Shown here in pieces: positions 1-12,154 of a DNA stretch of 64,000 bases (position 1 is the first letter of the stretch; every line of letters begins with the position of its first letter). The position numbers were made by a program, and so were the translations under genes. The notes beneath the pieces were generated by a model. That model was not told the origin of the DNA and made no database searches. It saw only the letters and a list, made by a program, of their open reading frames with translations. The stretch lies in contig CAVZNQ010000008.1 in NCBI GenBank assembly GCA_963776665.1, positions 62,001 to 126,000 on the forward strand. Direction: 5' to 3'. This stretch comes from Roseiarcus sp963776665. GTDB taxonomy: Bacteria; Pseudomonadota; Alphaproteobacteria; Rhizobiales; Beijerinckiaceae.

Positions 1-1
1 G

Positions 2-238
2 ATCGCAGATCGGGCCGTGCTCGCGTCTTTGCTCGCTGGATGCGGCGTCGATGCCGAGGCTGCGATGGACCGGGCCGAAAGCGACGCCAACAAGGCGGCT
101 CTCAAGGCCGAGTGCGCCCGGGCGGCGGAGATCGGCATCGTCGGAGCGCCTTCAATCGTCGCCGGCGACGGCGAGGTGTTCTGGGGCAACGATCGGCTGG
201 AACAGGGGCTCGATTGGGCAGCGCGAGCACGTCTGTGA
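2..238 (+). CDS. DsbA-family / 2-hydroxychromene-2-carboxylate isomerase-like protein, C-terminal part (partial)
   Basis: The reading frame is open from the window edge, so only about 78 C-terminal residues are visible and the N-terminus lies outside. The segment GIVGAPSIVAGDGEVFWGND, followed by a LEQGLDWA-like tail, is the usual ending of thioredoxin-fold HCCA isomerases (DsbA family, glutathione-linked): GVPS/APS before a cis-Pro loop, then F-WGNDRL. In aromatic degradation this family isomerises hydroxychromene carboxylate, but many members are general oxidoreductases, so the substrate is not inferred. It ends 48 bases before a same-strand amidohydrolase and may share its operon. Confidence 0.7.
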   Translation: MADRAVLASLLAGCGVDAEAAMDRAESDANKAALKAECARAAEIGIVGAPSIVAGDGEVFWGNDRLEQGLDWAARARL

Positions 239-286
239 CGCGCGCCGAACGGCCCGGCCGTCTGGTGGACAAAAGCGGGGTGTGAC

Positions 287-1582
287 ATGGCCTTCGATTC
301 GATCGTCCGCAACGCCACGCTCCCCGACGGCCGCACCGGGCAGGATGTCGCGATAGTGGCAGGCCGCATCGTCGCCATCGAACCCAGAATCGAGGCTGAG
401 ACGGCCGAGACGATCGACGCGCGCGGTTACCTCCTCGCTCCCCCGTTCGTCGACTGCCACTTTCATCTCGATGCGACGCTGTCGCTCGGACTGCCGCGAC
501 TCAACGTTTCGGGCACGTTGCTTGAAGGAATCGCGCTCTGGGGCGAACTCAAGCCGCAACTCACCCACGAGGCGGTCGCCGAGCGGGCGCTTCGATACTG
601 CGATCTGGCCGTGTCGCAAGGCCTGCTTGCGATCCGCAGCCATGTCGACGTTTGCGACGACCGGCTGCTGGCGGTCGAGGCGCTGCTCGAGGTCAAGAAA
701 AGAGTGAAGCCCTATCTCGATCTCCAGCTCGTCGCCTTTCCCCAGGACGGCTATTTCCGGTCCCCAAGCGCAGCCCGCAATCTCGAGCGCGCGCTCGATC
801 TTGGCGTCGAAGTCGTCGGCGGGATCCCTCATTTCGAGCGCACGATGGCGGACGGCGCGGCCTCCGTGCGCGCCCTGTGCGAGCTCGCGGCGCGGCGCGG
901 CCTGATGGTCGATCTGCATTGCGACGAGAGCGACGACCCAATGTCCCGTCACGTCGAAACCCTGGCCTACGAAGCCCAGAGGCTGGGCTTCGGCGCGCGC
1001 GCAACCGGATCGCATCTAACCTCGATGCATTCGATGGACAACTATTACGTTTCGAAGCTTCTGCCTTTGATCGCCGAATCCGGCATCTGTGCGATCTCCA
1101 ATCCGCTCATCAACCTCACTCTGCAAGGCCGGCATGACGCCTATCCGAAGCGGCGCGGGATGACGCGGGTTGCGGAAATGCGCGCGCTCGGCATTCCTGT
1201 CGCGCTCGGGCAGGATTGCGTGATGGACCCCTGGTACAGTCTCGGCGGCGCCGACATGCTCGATGTGGCGCATATGGCCGTGCACGGCGCGCCGATGACA
1301 AGTCGCGAGGCCATCCGCTGGACTTTCGACGCGGTGACGAAAATCCCGGCGCGAATCCTGGGGCTTGAAGGTTACGGGGTCGCCGTTGGCGCCCATGCCG
1401 ATATGGTGCTGCTGCAGGCGGCCGATCCTATCGAGGCGGTGCGGCTGCGCGCGACCCGGCTCCTCGTCATGCGCCGCGGCAAGATTATCGCCCGCACGCC
1501 CGCGCGGACGAGCGAGCTTTCGCTGAAGGGAAGGCCCGCGAGCCTCGATCCGGCCTCATACGCGCCGCGCGCGGCGGGCTAG
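287..1582 (+). CDS. Amidohydrolase, cytosine deaminase (CodA)-like
   Basis: 431 residues. It follows E. coli CodA motif by motif: the metal-binding HxH in VDCHFHLD (near residue 60), DLHCDESDD (His and the catalytic Glu), GSHLTSMHSMDNYY (metal His), NPLINLTLQGRHDAYPKRRG, and GQDCVMDPWYSLGGADML with the catalytic Asp. These residues support a zinc- or iron-dependent deaminase or hydrolase acting on cytosine or a related cyclic amidine, feeding pyrimidine salvage. Substrate specificity is inferred from family resemblance. The gene ends tail-to-tail with the TPP enzyme on the other strand; the two stop codons overlap by 4 bases. The start at 287 directly precedes the beta-strand typical of the family. 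Confidence 0.85.
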   Translation: MAFDSIVRNATLPDGRTGQDVAIVAGRIVAIEPRIEAETAETIDARGYLLAPPFVDCHFHLDATLSLGLPRLNVSGTLLEGIALWGELKPQLTHEAVAERALRYCDLAVSQGLLAIRSHVDVCDDRLLAVEALLEVKKRVKPYLDLQLVAFPQDGYFRSPSAARNLERALDLGVEVVGGIPHFERTMADGAASVRALCELAARRGLMVDLHCDESDDPMSRHVETLAYEAQRLGFGARATGSHLTSMHSMDNYYVSKLLPLIAESGICAISNPLINLTLQGRHDAYPKRRGMTRVAEMRALGIPVALGQDCVMDPWYSLGGADMLDVAHMAVHGAPMTSREAIRWTFDAVTKIPARILGLEGYGVAVGAHADMVLLQAADPIEAVRLRATRLLVMRRGKIIARTPARTSELSLKGRPASLDPASYAPRAAG

Positions 1583-3311
1583 GTCGACATTGGCGCGGGT
1601 TGCGAAGCCGCACGCTTCTCCAGCGCCTGGGCGCGAATTGCAGAGAGGCTCGTCGCCGGCGTGATCGCATCAGGATCGACCTTGACGTGCAGGATCGACG
1701 GCAGGCCGGAAGCCAAAGCCCGCTCGTATGCGGGTAGGAACTCAGCCGTCTCCTCGACCGTTTCGCCATGGCCTCCGAACGCGCGCGCGTAAAGCGCGAA
1801 ATCGGGATTGCGAAGCGCCGTGGCGATGACCCGCCCGGGAAACATGCGCTCCTGGTGCATCCGGATCGTCCCGTACATGCCGTTGTCGATCACCACGACG
1901 ACAACCGGAAGGTCATATTGAACCGCAGTAGCGAATTCCTGCCCGTTCATCAGAAAGTCGCCGTCGCCGGCGAAGCAAACGACTGTCCGCGTCGGGAACA
2001 CGCGCTTCGCGCCGATCGCCGCCGGCAAGCCGAAGCCCATCGATCCCGACGTCGGCCCAATTGCTGCTCGACCCGGCGAAAGCGCAGGAAGCGGCCGACC
2101 CAGATCGAGAAATTGCCGGCCCCATTGGTGAAGATGCCGTCGGGCGAACGTCGCCTGATCGCGAACATGATCTCGCTCAATTGCACCCGGCCCGGATTGG
2201 GCGGCGCCTGTTCGCTCCAGGCCAGATACTCGGCCCGCGCTTCCCGCGTTTCGGCCGACCAACGGATCGCACCCGGCGGCTCGACGCCTTCGAGCGCGGC
2301 GCAGAATTCGGGCGAGGTCGCGACGATGCCGAGCGCGGGATGGTAGTTGCGGCCGATCTCGTTGGCGTCGGCATGAACATGGACGAGCCGCTGCCGCGGC
2401 GCGGGAATCTCAAACAGCGTATAGCCCTGCGCCGCCGCCTCGGACATCCGGCCGCCGACTAGCATCACGAGATCCGCGGCTTCGACGCGCGCCTTGAGCT
2501 TGGGGTTGATCGAGAAGCCGATCTCGCCGGCGAAGTTGTCGTGCTCGCCATCGAAGGCGCTCGCGCGGCGAAACGAACCGACCACGGGCAGGTCGAAGCG
2601 CTCGGCAAACCGGGCGAAGGCCGCGCTTGCCCGCTTGGTCCAGCCGCCCCCGCCGAGGATGGCGATCGGCTGATGCGACGCCCACAACATCTTCTGCAAT
2701 TCGGCCATTTGCGTCGCACCCGGCCAGATTGGGACCGGCTCGACCCGCGGCGCGTCGGTCACCGCGGCCATTTCGGTAAGCATGTCTTCGGGTAGCGCGA
2801 TCACCACCGGGCCGGGCCGGCCCTGCATCGCCGTGTGGAACGCGCGCTGGATGATTTCGGGAACTTGCGCGGCGGACTCGATCTGCGTAGCCAGTTTGGC
2901 GGTCGAGGCGAAGACGGCGCGATAATCCATCTCCTGAAATGCGCCCCGCCCCATCATTGCCCTCTCGACCTGGCCGACGAACAGGATCATCGGCGCCGAA
3001 TCGTGTTCTGCGATATGCACGCCATGCGCTGCGTTGGTCGCCCCGGGGCCGCGGGTGACGAAGCAGATCCCCGGCCGTCCAGTGAGCCGCCCCTCGGTCA
3101 GCGCCATCATCGCCGCGCCCGCTTCCTGCCGGCACACAGTCACTTCGATCGGCGTGTCGTTCATGGCGTCGAGGGCGGCGAGGAAAGACTCGCCTGGAAC
3201 GCAGTAGACGCGCTCGACTCCCTGGACGACGAGCTGGTCGATAAGAATTTGTCCACCCGTTCGCAAAGCCTCTCCCAACCGACGCTCCTCGCTCCGCCTC
3301 GTTTGCGCCAT
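1579..3311 (-). CDS. Thiamine-pyrophosphate enzyme, acetolactate synthase-like (single-base frameshift near 2055)
   Basis: Two overlapping minus-strand frames together give a complete ALS-like protein of about 576 residues. The first (3311 down to about 2058) carries the TPP-binding N-domain with the activating Glu in CVPGESFLAAL and the central domain. The second (about 2056 to 1579) carries the C-domain with PTSGSMGFGLPAA and the GDGDFLMNG...N metal/TPP motif. The frames join if one base is restored in the GGCCC run at 2054-2058, giving LGPTSGSMG. Either a sequencing indel or a recent pseudogene. Biosynthetic ALS normally sits with ilvH, which is absent here, so a catabolic role (a benzoylformate-decarboxylase or glyoxylate-carboligase type of enzyme) is as likely as acetolactate synthesis. 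Confidence 0.8.
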
Positions 3312-3398
3312 GTTTGGCAGGTCAGGCGCCGCTTTTCAAATCGAAGGCGGGGGCGGGGTCGTCTTGCGTGCGAGCCGAGTTCCAGCCATTCTTGCACC

Positions 3399-4484
3399 AT
3401 GTCCTCCCCTGCAGAACGCCCGGCCGAGTCGAGCGCGCTGGCGACGCTCAACGCGCGCGCGCGCGAAATCTTTCGTAGCATCGTCGACTCCTATCTCTCC
3501 AACGGCGAGCCTGTCGGCTCCCGCCATCTCTCGCGCGTGCTGCCCATTTCGCTTTCCCCAGCCTCGGTTCGCAATGTGATGCAGGATCTCGAGGAGCTCG
3601 GGCTCATCTATGCTCCCCACGCCAGCGCCGGGCGCCTGCCGACCCAGCAGGGCCTGAGGCTGTTCGTCGACGCGCTGCTCGAGTTTGGCGATCTGGGGCG
3701 CGAGGAGCGGGCGCGCATCGACAGCCAGGTGCGGGCGGCGGCTGAGGGGGGCGGGTTCGAAGGCGCGCTAGCCGAGACTACGAGCCTATTGTCGGAATTG
3801 ACACGGGGCGCCGGCGTGGTGCTCACCAGCAAGACCGACGCGCGGCTGAAGCATGTCGAATTCGTTCGCCTGGAGTCCGGCCGGGCGCTGGCGGTGCTGG
3901 TCGCCGAGGACGGCTCGATCGAGAACCGCGTCGTTGCGACGCCGCCGGGCATGCCCGCGTCGACCTTCGTCGAAGCCAGCAACTTTCTCAGCGCCCGCAT
4001 TCGCGGCCGCACGCTCGCAGAAGTGACGGCGGAAATCGAGGCCGCGCGCCGCGATGCGCGCCAGGAGCTGGACGAGATCGCCGCCCGCCTCGTCGAGGCG
4101 GGCCTCGTCTCATGGTCCGGCGGCGGGGGATCGGGCGACCAGCTCATCGTCCGCGGGCAGGCCAACCTGCTCGGCGACGTCCACGCTTCGGAGGACCTCG
4201 AACGCATCCGCACCCTGTTCGCCGACCTCGAGACCAAGACCGACGTCATCGAGCTCCTGCATCGCGCCGAGACCGGCGACGGCGTAAAGATCTTCATTGG
4301 CTCGGAGAACAAGCTGTTTTCGCTGTCCGGATCGTCGATGATCGCCGCGCCGCTCAGGGGAGCCGACCATCGCATCGCCGGCGTGCTCGGCGTGATCGGG
4401 CCGACCCGGCTCAACTACGGCCGCATCGTGCCGATGGTCGAATATGCGGCCCAGGTGCTCGGCGATCTTAAGCGGCCGCTCTAG
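3399..4484 (+). CDS. hrcA: Heat-inducible transcription repressor HrcA
   Basis: 361 residues, the usual HrcA length. The N-terminal winged helix is seen in RSIVDSYLSNGEPVGSRHLS followed by SPASVRNVMQDLEELG and HASAGRLPT. The C-terminal part has the GAF-like and dimerisation segments ending IGPTRLNYGRIVPMVEYAA. HrcA represses groESL/dnaK-type operons through CIRCE operators and is kept active by GroEL. The ATG at 3399 is chosen because the frame upstream has no HrcA similarity and overlaps the opposite-strand TPP gene. In many alphaproteobacteria hrcA lies between rph and grpE; here it lies between the TPP enzyme and an HdeD-like gene. I see no CIRCE repeat in front of it. Confidence 0.93.
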   Translation: MSSPAERPAESSALATLNARAREIFRSIVDSYLSNGEPVGSRHLSRVLPISLSPASVRNVMQDLEELGLIYAPHASAGRLPTQQGLRLFVDALLEFGDLGREERARIDSQVRAAAEGGGFEGALAETTSLLSELTRGAGVVLTSKTDARLKHVEFVRLESGRALAVLVAEDGSIENRVVATPPGMPASTFVEASNFLSARIRGRTLAEVTAEIEAARRDARQELDEIAARLVEAGLVSWSGGGGSGDQLIVRGQANLLGDVHASEDLERIRTLFADLETKTDVIELLHRAETGDGVKIFIGSENKLFSLSGSSMIAAPLRGADHRIAGVLGVIGPTRLNYGRIVPMVEYAAQVLGDLKRPL

Positions 4485-4521
4485 GGCGACGGCTCGCGAT
4501 TTTGTTGCGGGAGTGTGTGCA

Positions 4522-5100
4522 ATGTCGAACGCGTCGAATGTCCGGACCTCGCAGCATAGCCTTGGCGAGGCGATCGAACGGCTGCGGGGAAAGTGGGCGG
4601 CGATCACCGCCTTCGGCGTCCTGCTGGTCGTCTTGGGCGTCGCAGCGCTGGTGTTTTCTCTCGTCGCCACGATTGCGACCGTCACCCTGAACGGCGTCCT
4701 CTTTCTTATCGCCGGCGGAGCCGAAATCGGCATCGGCATGCATTCGCGCACCTGGGGACGGTTCTTCCTCTGGGTGGCCGGCGGCCTTCTTTATATCGCC
4801 GCTGGGGTCCTGTGCATCGTCAACCCGCTGCTCGCCTCGGTCGTGCTGACGCTCCTGCTCGGCGCCGGCCTCATCGCCGCAGGGGCGGTTCGCGCCTATC
4901 TCGCGACCCAGCTTCCGGCAGATCAGCCGCGCGCTTTGGTTTTTCTCGCCGCCGCGGTCACAATCCTCCTCGGTCTGATCATTGTCAGTCACTGGCCGCT
5001 CGACAGCGTCTACGTATTGGGCACGCTTCTCGGCGTCGACCTCCTGTTTCATGGAGTCGGATGGGTGAGCTTCGGCATGGGGTTGCATTCGCGCGCCTGA
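4522..5100 (+). CDS. HdeD-family (DUF308) integral membrane protein
   Basis: 192 residues. After a polar N-terminus of about 25 residues come roughly six hydrophobic segments in pairs (for example AAITAFGVLLVVLGVAALVF, GVLFLIAGGAEIGIG, FFLWVAGGLLYIAAGVLCIV), matching the DUF308 repeat of HdeD. In enterobacteria HdeD contributes to acid resistance; for most homologues the function is unknown. The ATG at 4522 is preferred over upstream in-frame starts because it has a GGGAG-type ribosome site (about 4509-4513) and the upstream codons overlap the hrcA 3' end. It follows hrcA by 37 bases and could be co-transcribed, which would fit a stress role, but this is inference. Confidence 0.8.
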   Translation: MSNASNVRTSQHSLGEAIERLRGKWAAITAFGVLLVVLGVAALVFSLVATIATVTLNGVLFLIAGGAEIGIGMHSRTWGRFFLWVAGGLLYIAAGVLCIVNPLLASVVLTLLLGAGLIAAGAVRAYLATQLPADQPRALVFLAAAVTILLGLIIVSHWPLDSVYVLGTLLGVDLLFHGVGWVSFGMGLHSRA

Positions 5101-5142
5101 TCTGCTCAAGCCGCCGTTCGCGTGGTTTCGGGGGAGCCAACG

Positions 5143-7821
<2,679 letters not shown>

Positions 7822-7835
7822 GGCGGGGCCGGTCA

Positions 7836-9614
7836 CTATTCGGGAACGCCGGCTTTGCGCAGGCCGTCAAATATAGGCTCAAGCTGGGCCAGGTACCTTA
7901 AGTCGTCGCTCGGCGCGGTCCAATTTTTGCGGACGCGGGACACGGTGAAGGACGGGGCGAGCGCGAGGCCGGCATTGACCGCGGAATGCGCCTCGTCTAG
8001 TCGACCAAGCCGCGCGAGCGCGGCGCCCAACTGAAACCATGCGGTCGGATGATTTCGATTGGCCTCGATCGACCGCCGGCACCACGCCACTGCTTGGTCC
8101 CAGGACCCTAGCTGGTTTTTCGCAAAGCCGGCGTGCATCATCCAGGTGTCGGCCATCGTATCGCGCGGACTGAGGCGCAAAGCCTCGGCAACGTGAGCCT
8201 CCGTTTCTTCTGGGCGACCGACAAGGATCTTACCTCTTCCAACAAAAGAATGGGCGCTGGCGAGATTTCGATCCAGCGCCAAGGCATGTTCACATTCGGC
8301 GATGCCCTCCGCCGCGCGGTTAGTCATCATCTCGACGAATCCCAAGAACATATGCGCCCGCGCATGATCGGGGACTGACGACAAGGCTTTGGCCAGCTTC
8401 GCTTCGGCCGCCGCGAAAGCCGCTATAGGATCGGTCGAGAACAAAACCGCGCCCTCAACCACGTCCGCACGCGCCGATCCAACGAGCGCGTCGACATTGT
8501 CGGGATCGGCGGCGAGCGCGCGATCGAAAAAGCTTCGTGCTTGCATAACATTGTCAGGGCTAAGACCCTTGTTGAACCAAGCGATACCCTGGAAGTAGAG
8601 GTCCATCGAGTTGGGATTTGGAGCCTTTTCCGCGCGCCGCGCCTCGGCGACGACGAGCTGAGCGCTTAGTGTGTTCGCCAAGCGCGCGACGATTTCGTCC
8701 TGCATGTCGAAGAGATCGGCCAGGGGCTTGTCGAACCGTTCGGCCCAGAGATGATTGCCGGTTTCGGCGTCGATGAGCTGCACGTTGACGCGCATGCGGT
8801 TTCCCGCGCGCTGGACGCTGCCCTCGAGCACATAGCGGACGTTCAACTCGCGGCCAATCTGCTTCAGATCGACGGCCTTCCCCTTGTAAGTGAAAGCCGT
8901 ATTGCGCCCGATCACGAATGAACCGCGAAGACGCGAAAGATCGGTGGTCAGGCTCTCCGCGACGCCATCGACGAAATGCTCCTGCTCCGGGTCGCCTCCG
9001 ATGTTGGCGAACGGCAGCACAACCATCGAGAGGCGCGGCGCGGCGGATTTTTCGGGGACCGAGACCGGCGTAGGCTTCGCGCGGGCCGGAGCGCCGACTT
9101 GCAGCGAATAGACCCGGATCGGCTCGGCGATGTTCTTCAGTTGGGTCGGGCCGAGATCGTTGGCAACCAGATCGAGCCGCCCTTTCACCTGGCGATAGGC
9201 GTCCTCGGAAAGACAGATCGCGCCGGGCTGTGCGATCCCTTCCAATCGCGCCGCGATATTGACGCCGTCACCCATCAGGTCGCCGTCCGCCTCTTCGACG
9301 ACGTCGCCCAAATGAATGCCGACGCGGAACTCGATGCGCTTTTCGGGCGCGACGTCCGAATTGCGTCCGACCATGTCGTTCTGCATGTCGATCGCGCAGC
9401 GCACTGCATCGACGACGCTGCGGAATTCGGCGATGAACCCGTCGCCGGTGCCCTTGACGATCCGGCCGCGGTGGACCGCGGTCACAGGATCGATCAAGTC
9501 GGCGCGCAGGCCCCTCAGGCGCGCCAGCGTGCGCTCCTCGTCGGCCGCCGCGAGCCGGCTGTAGCCGACCACGTCCGCGACCAGGATCGCGGCGATCTTG
9601 CGGATTTCAGACAC
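7836..9614 (-). CDS. Class III adenylate/guanylate cyclase with TolB-like domain and TPR repeats
   Basis: About 592 residues. Residues 1-175 form a class III cyclase domain: metal Asp residues in ILVADVVGYSRL and GTGDGFIAEF, then FRVGIHLGDVVEEADGDLMG. Residues about 200-350 form a TolB/FlgO-like domain (LPFANIGGDPEQEHFVDGV, RYVLEGSVQRAGNRMRVN). The rest is helical TPR repeats ending near the C-terminus. The product would be cAMP (or cGMP) made in response to an unknown signal, with the TPR part for protein contact. GTG at 9614 is chosen: a GAGG sits seven bases upstream, and the longer frame adds only low-complexity sequence. A paralogue with the same domain order lies at 25128-26924. Confidence 0.85.
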   Translation of the reverse strand: MSEIRKIAAILVADVVGYSRLAAADEERTLARLRGLRADLIDPVTAVHRGRIVKGTGDGFIAEFRSVVDAVRCAIDMQNDMVGRNSDVAPEKRIEFRVGIHLGDVVEEADGDLMGDGVNIAARLEGIAQPGAICLSEDAYRQVKGRLDLVANDLGPTQLKNIAEPIRVYSLQVGAPARAKPTPVSVPEKSAAPRLSMVVLPFANIGGDPEQEHFVDGVAESLTTDLSRLRGSFVIGRNTAFTYKGKAVDLKQIGRELNVRYVLEGSVQRAGNRMRVNVQLIDAETGNHLWAERFDKPLADLFDMQDEIVARLANTLSAQLVVAEARRAEKAPNPNSMDLYFQGIAWFNKGLSPDNVMQARSFFDRALAADPDNVDALVGSARADVVEGAVLFSTDPIAAFAAAEAKLAKALSSVPDHARAHMFLGFVEMMTNRAAEGIAECEHALALDRNLASAHSFVGRGKILVGRPEETEAHVAEALRLSPRDTMADTWMMHAGFAKNQLGSWDQAVAWCRRSIEANRNHPTAWFQLGAALARLGRLDEAHSAVNAGLALAPSFTVSRVRKNWTAPSDDLRYLAQLEPIFDGLRKAGVPE

Positions 9615-10148
9615 GGGCGCGCCTCGGGATTGGCCGATGCTATCACGAACGGCGCGTCGACGCTCATGCGGGGCGCTGGCGCGAGGGGCGTGCGGCCCGC
9701 AACCCGCGGCTCTTGTGCCGTCTCCGCCCCTTCCCGAGGTCCTCGTGCTCATGAAGCTCGGCGCGCCGCTTGCGTCAAGGCGCGGAGCCTGTGCCGGTCA
9801 AAGCGATAGGTACGCCCGGGCGTGCAGGAAGAGTAGAAAGCTTCCCAGTGGAGAAACTTCCCGGTAGAGCGATCGTAACAGGAGATGCGGGCCTCGGCCA
9901 GCGAGGAGAAGCCCAGCAGGATTGCCAAACGAGTATACTTTGGCTTTTCAAATCCTTACCTTAAAAAACGAGGCTGTCTCTTGGGCCTCATGGTAAGTGA
10001 ATACTATAGAATCCAATGCCCTTCCGTGATCTCCATCACGCGATGGGCGGCATACGAGAACCTCTGCGGCGACGAAATCGAGACGCTTCACCTCTGGCCG
10101 CCGGCCGGCGCTGCGCGCGGTGGCGATGAAGGGTTGCGTCAGCCTTGC
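9615..10148. other. Intergenic region without a recognised gene
   Basis: About 530 bases between the starts and ends of two minus-strand genes. The first part is GC-rich with no reading frame resembling a known protein. The segment near 9930-10020 is clearly more AT-rich than its surroundings and could hold the promoter of the cyclase gene or a degenerate sequence. I see no tRNA, terminator with a T-run, or repeat. Confidence 0.4.
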
Positions 10149-10574
10149 CTAGCGATGAAGGACGGGGCTCATCTTGCCGGGATCGATGGGCGCCGAAGTA
10201 TGTTGATGGACTATTTTCCAAGCGCCGTTCTTTTGCCTCGCCACCCAGGTCAGGCGGTTTTGCATTGACCGCAATATCTCGCCCGTCTGCGAGCGGGCTT
10301 GATAGCTCACTGTCGCGTACGCGGCGGAAATCTCAGCGCCATAGACGGTTTTGATGTCGTCAAATTCGACAACGACTGTCTCCGATCCGAGCGAACCCAG
10401 CCATTCTTCATTCATTTCGCGCCAGGGGCCTGCTCCGAGATAGGACCATCGGCCCCAGAGATCGTAGGCGGTGAGATCGTCGTCATAGAGATCCATGAGC
10501 CTGTCGACTTGCTTGTCCAGAACGGACGATTTGTAGGCCTCGAAGAAGCTGTTGAAGTCCAGCGTCTGTCCCAT
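10149..10574 (-). CDS. SnoaL/NTF2-like (DUF4440-type) protein
   Basis: 141 residues. The pattern FEAYKSSVLDKQVDRLMDLYDDDLTAYDLWG, with a central Y-G-A and a C-terminal WKIVHQHTSAP, is that of the cone-shaped NTF2-like fold of SnoaL/DUF4440 proteins. Family members are small isomerases, hydrolases or ligand-binding proteins; the substrate cannot be predicted. The ATG at 10574 is taken because GAGGAG lies seven bases upstream; upstream in-frame codons look non-coding. It is oriented like the cyclase gene but separated by about 530 bases, so no operon is implied. Confidence 0.75.
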   Translation of the reverse strand: MGQTLDFNSFFEAYKSSVLDKQVDRLMDLYDDDLTAYDLWGRWSYLGAGPWREMNEEWLGSLGSETVVVEFDDIKTVYGAEISAAYATVSYQARSQTGEILRSMQNRLTWVARQKNGAWKIVHQHTSAPIDPGKMSPVLHR

Positions 10575-10904
10575 TTGCGGGCTCCTCAGGATTGCGGCGG
10601 ATTTTCTCAAGAGCGAAGCGGGGTGATGCGGGGCGGGGCGATGACAGCATCGCGGGCTTCTGGATATCTCCGTCGGCGATGGCGCGCCGCGCCGGACGCA
10701 CCTTGATTCGGTCCCATAGCATCGCCAGAAACGAGATTCTTGAATAGGCTTCCGCTTGCTTGGACGGTTTGGCCGCCGAGCGGGGTCCCGCCACGCCCCT
10801 TGTATCATACGAAACGGCGACCGGCCGTAGGCTGACGGCGCGGCGTCCTTGACCTCACGCCTCCGACCGTCGTTATGGCGCGGGGCTCGCACATGGAGGG
10901 CGGC
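10575..10904. other. Divergent intergenic region, no recognised gene
   Basis: About 330 bases between the divergent SnoaL-like gene and the small membrane protein. It should contain promoters for both directions, but I cannot assign -35/-10 boxes with confidence. No repeat, hairpin or small coding frame with an obvious ribosome site was seen. Confidence 0.35.
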
Positions 10905-11219
10905 ATGGAGGCGTTGTCCGCGATCGAACGGATCGTCCGCGACCTGCTCGTCTTCGTCGTCGCGATGAGCGTGGTGCTCGCGGCCCTGCTGGTGATCATC
11001 TCGCGCATGCCGAACGACAATCCGCTCAAGCGAATCATGGTCGCGCTGAGCTATCGGGTGGGCGCGACCGCGGCGGCGGGAATGCTGGTCATTCCCGCAG
11101 CCCCGATCCCCGGCCTCGACATGGCCATCGACATTGGCGCGCCGATCGCGCTCATCTGGTATTGGTGGACCTTCTTCCGCGACGCGCGCCGCGGCGCTCC
11201 GAGGAGCCCTCCGCCATGA
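10905..11219 (+). CDS. Small integral membrane protein of unknown function
   Basis: About 104 residues from the ATG at 10905, which has GGAGG six bases upstream; two in-frame ATGs at 10875 and 10893 are less well placed. Hydrophobic stretches near residues 13-35 (LLVFVVAMSVVLAALLVII) and in the second half (AGMLVIPAAPIPGLDMAIDI, IALIWYWW) suggest two or three membrane segments with a basic C-terminus. I do not recognise the family. Its stop overlaps the start of the alpha/beta hydrolase (ATGA at 11216-11219), so the two are translationally coupled and may act together. Confidence 0.65.
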   Translation: MEALSAIERIVRDLLVFVVAMSVVLAALLVIISRMPNDNPLKRIMVALSYRVGATAAAGMLVIPAAPIPGLDMAIDIGAPIALIWYWWTFFRDARRGAPRSPPP

Positions 11220-12007
11220 GATTGGTCCGCGCGAATGGCCTCGTGATCCACTATCTCATTGAAGGCCGGGAGGCGCTGCCGCCGATCGTCTTCGTCAACC
11301 CGCTCGGTTGCGATCTGCGCGTCTGGTCCGAGGTCGCCTCGATCCTGAAGCCCGAGTTCCGGGTCCTCTGTTACGACAAGCGCGGCCATGGCCTCTCGGA
11401 ATCCGGGCCCGACCGCTGCGAGATGGCCGACTATGCGCGCGACCTTGCCGCGCTTCTCGACGCCATCGAGATTCGCCGCGCCGCGATCGTCGGGATCTCG
11501 ATCGGCGGCGTGATCGCGCAGGAGCTCACGCGCCAGCGTCCTGAGCTCGCGGCGGCGCTGATTCTCTGCGACACCGCGGCGAAGGTCGGCACCGACCAAT
11601 CCTGGGACGAGCGCATCGCCGCGGTCGAACGCGGCGGCGTCGAGGCCGTCGCCGGCCCGATCCTCGAGCGCTGGTTCACGGCCAAGTTTCGCGAGCGATG
11701 CGCGGCGGAGTTCGCCGGCTTTCGCGCGATGCTGACGCGAACGCCGCGGCAAGGCTATCTCGCCGCCTGCGGCGCCCTGAAGCGCGCCGACCTTCGCCCT
11801 CATCTGGGCCGAATCGCAACGCCGACCCTGTGCCTGGTCGGCGACCAGGACGGCACGACCCCGCCGGCGCTGGTCAAGGAAATGTCGGCGCTCATTGGAG
11901 GCTCGCGCTTCGAAATCATTGAGGGCGCAGGTCACTTGCCGAATGTCGAGAAACCCGCGGCCGTGGCGCGGCTGATCGCCGAACATGTCGCCCGGACGAC
12001 CATCTGA
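11216..12007 (+). CDS. pcaD: Alpha/beta hydrolase, 3-oxoadipate enol-lactonase-like
   Basis: 263 residues. It has an alpha/beta hydrolase layout: oxyanion region FVNPLGCDLRVW, CYDKRGHGLS, nucleophile elbow GISIGG, acid Asp in LCLVGDQDGTTPP and the His in EGAGHLPNVEKP. These surrounding motifs (CDTAAKVGT, NPLG, DKRGHGLS) match PcaD, which hydrolyses 3-oxoadipate enol-lactone in the protocatechuate branch of the beta-ketoadipate pathway. No other pca genes are visible here, so a role in another lactone or ester hydrolysis is possible. It starts inside the stop codon of the preceding membrane-protein gene. Confidence 0.8.
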   Translation: MRLVRANGLVIHYLIEGREALPPIVFVNPLGCDLRVWSEVASILKPEFRVLCYDKRGHGLSESGPDRCEMADYARDLAALLDAIEIRRAAIVGISIGGVIAQELTRQRPELAAALILCDTAAKVGTDQSWDERIAAVERGGVEAVAGPILERWFTAKFRERCAAEFAGFRAMLTRTPRQGYLAACGALKRADLRPHLGRIATPTLCLVGDQDGTTPPALVKEMSALIGGSRFEIIEGAGHLPNVEKPAAVARLIAEHVARTTI

Positions 12008-12154
12008 GCGCCTGGCAGTCCTGTCGCTCGTGTCGCCCGGCGTCAATCCCGGGAACGAAAATATGGCCCTTTCCGTTCTTGGGGTGAGAGAGTATAGACA
12101 CGCGCCGTTTTGAAGGCCCGGCGGCAGCCGGCGACCGCGGGATCCCCGTTTCGC

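Noticed and set aside
2835..3398. In-frame extension of hrcA upstream to 2835
   Set aside because: The added residues overlap the opposite-strand TPP gene and show no HrcA similarity; ATG at 3399 gives the family length.
3312..3398. CIRCE operator ahead of hrcA
   Set aside because: No TTAGCACTC/GAGTGCTAA inverted repeat is present.
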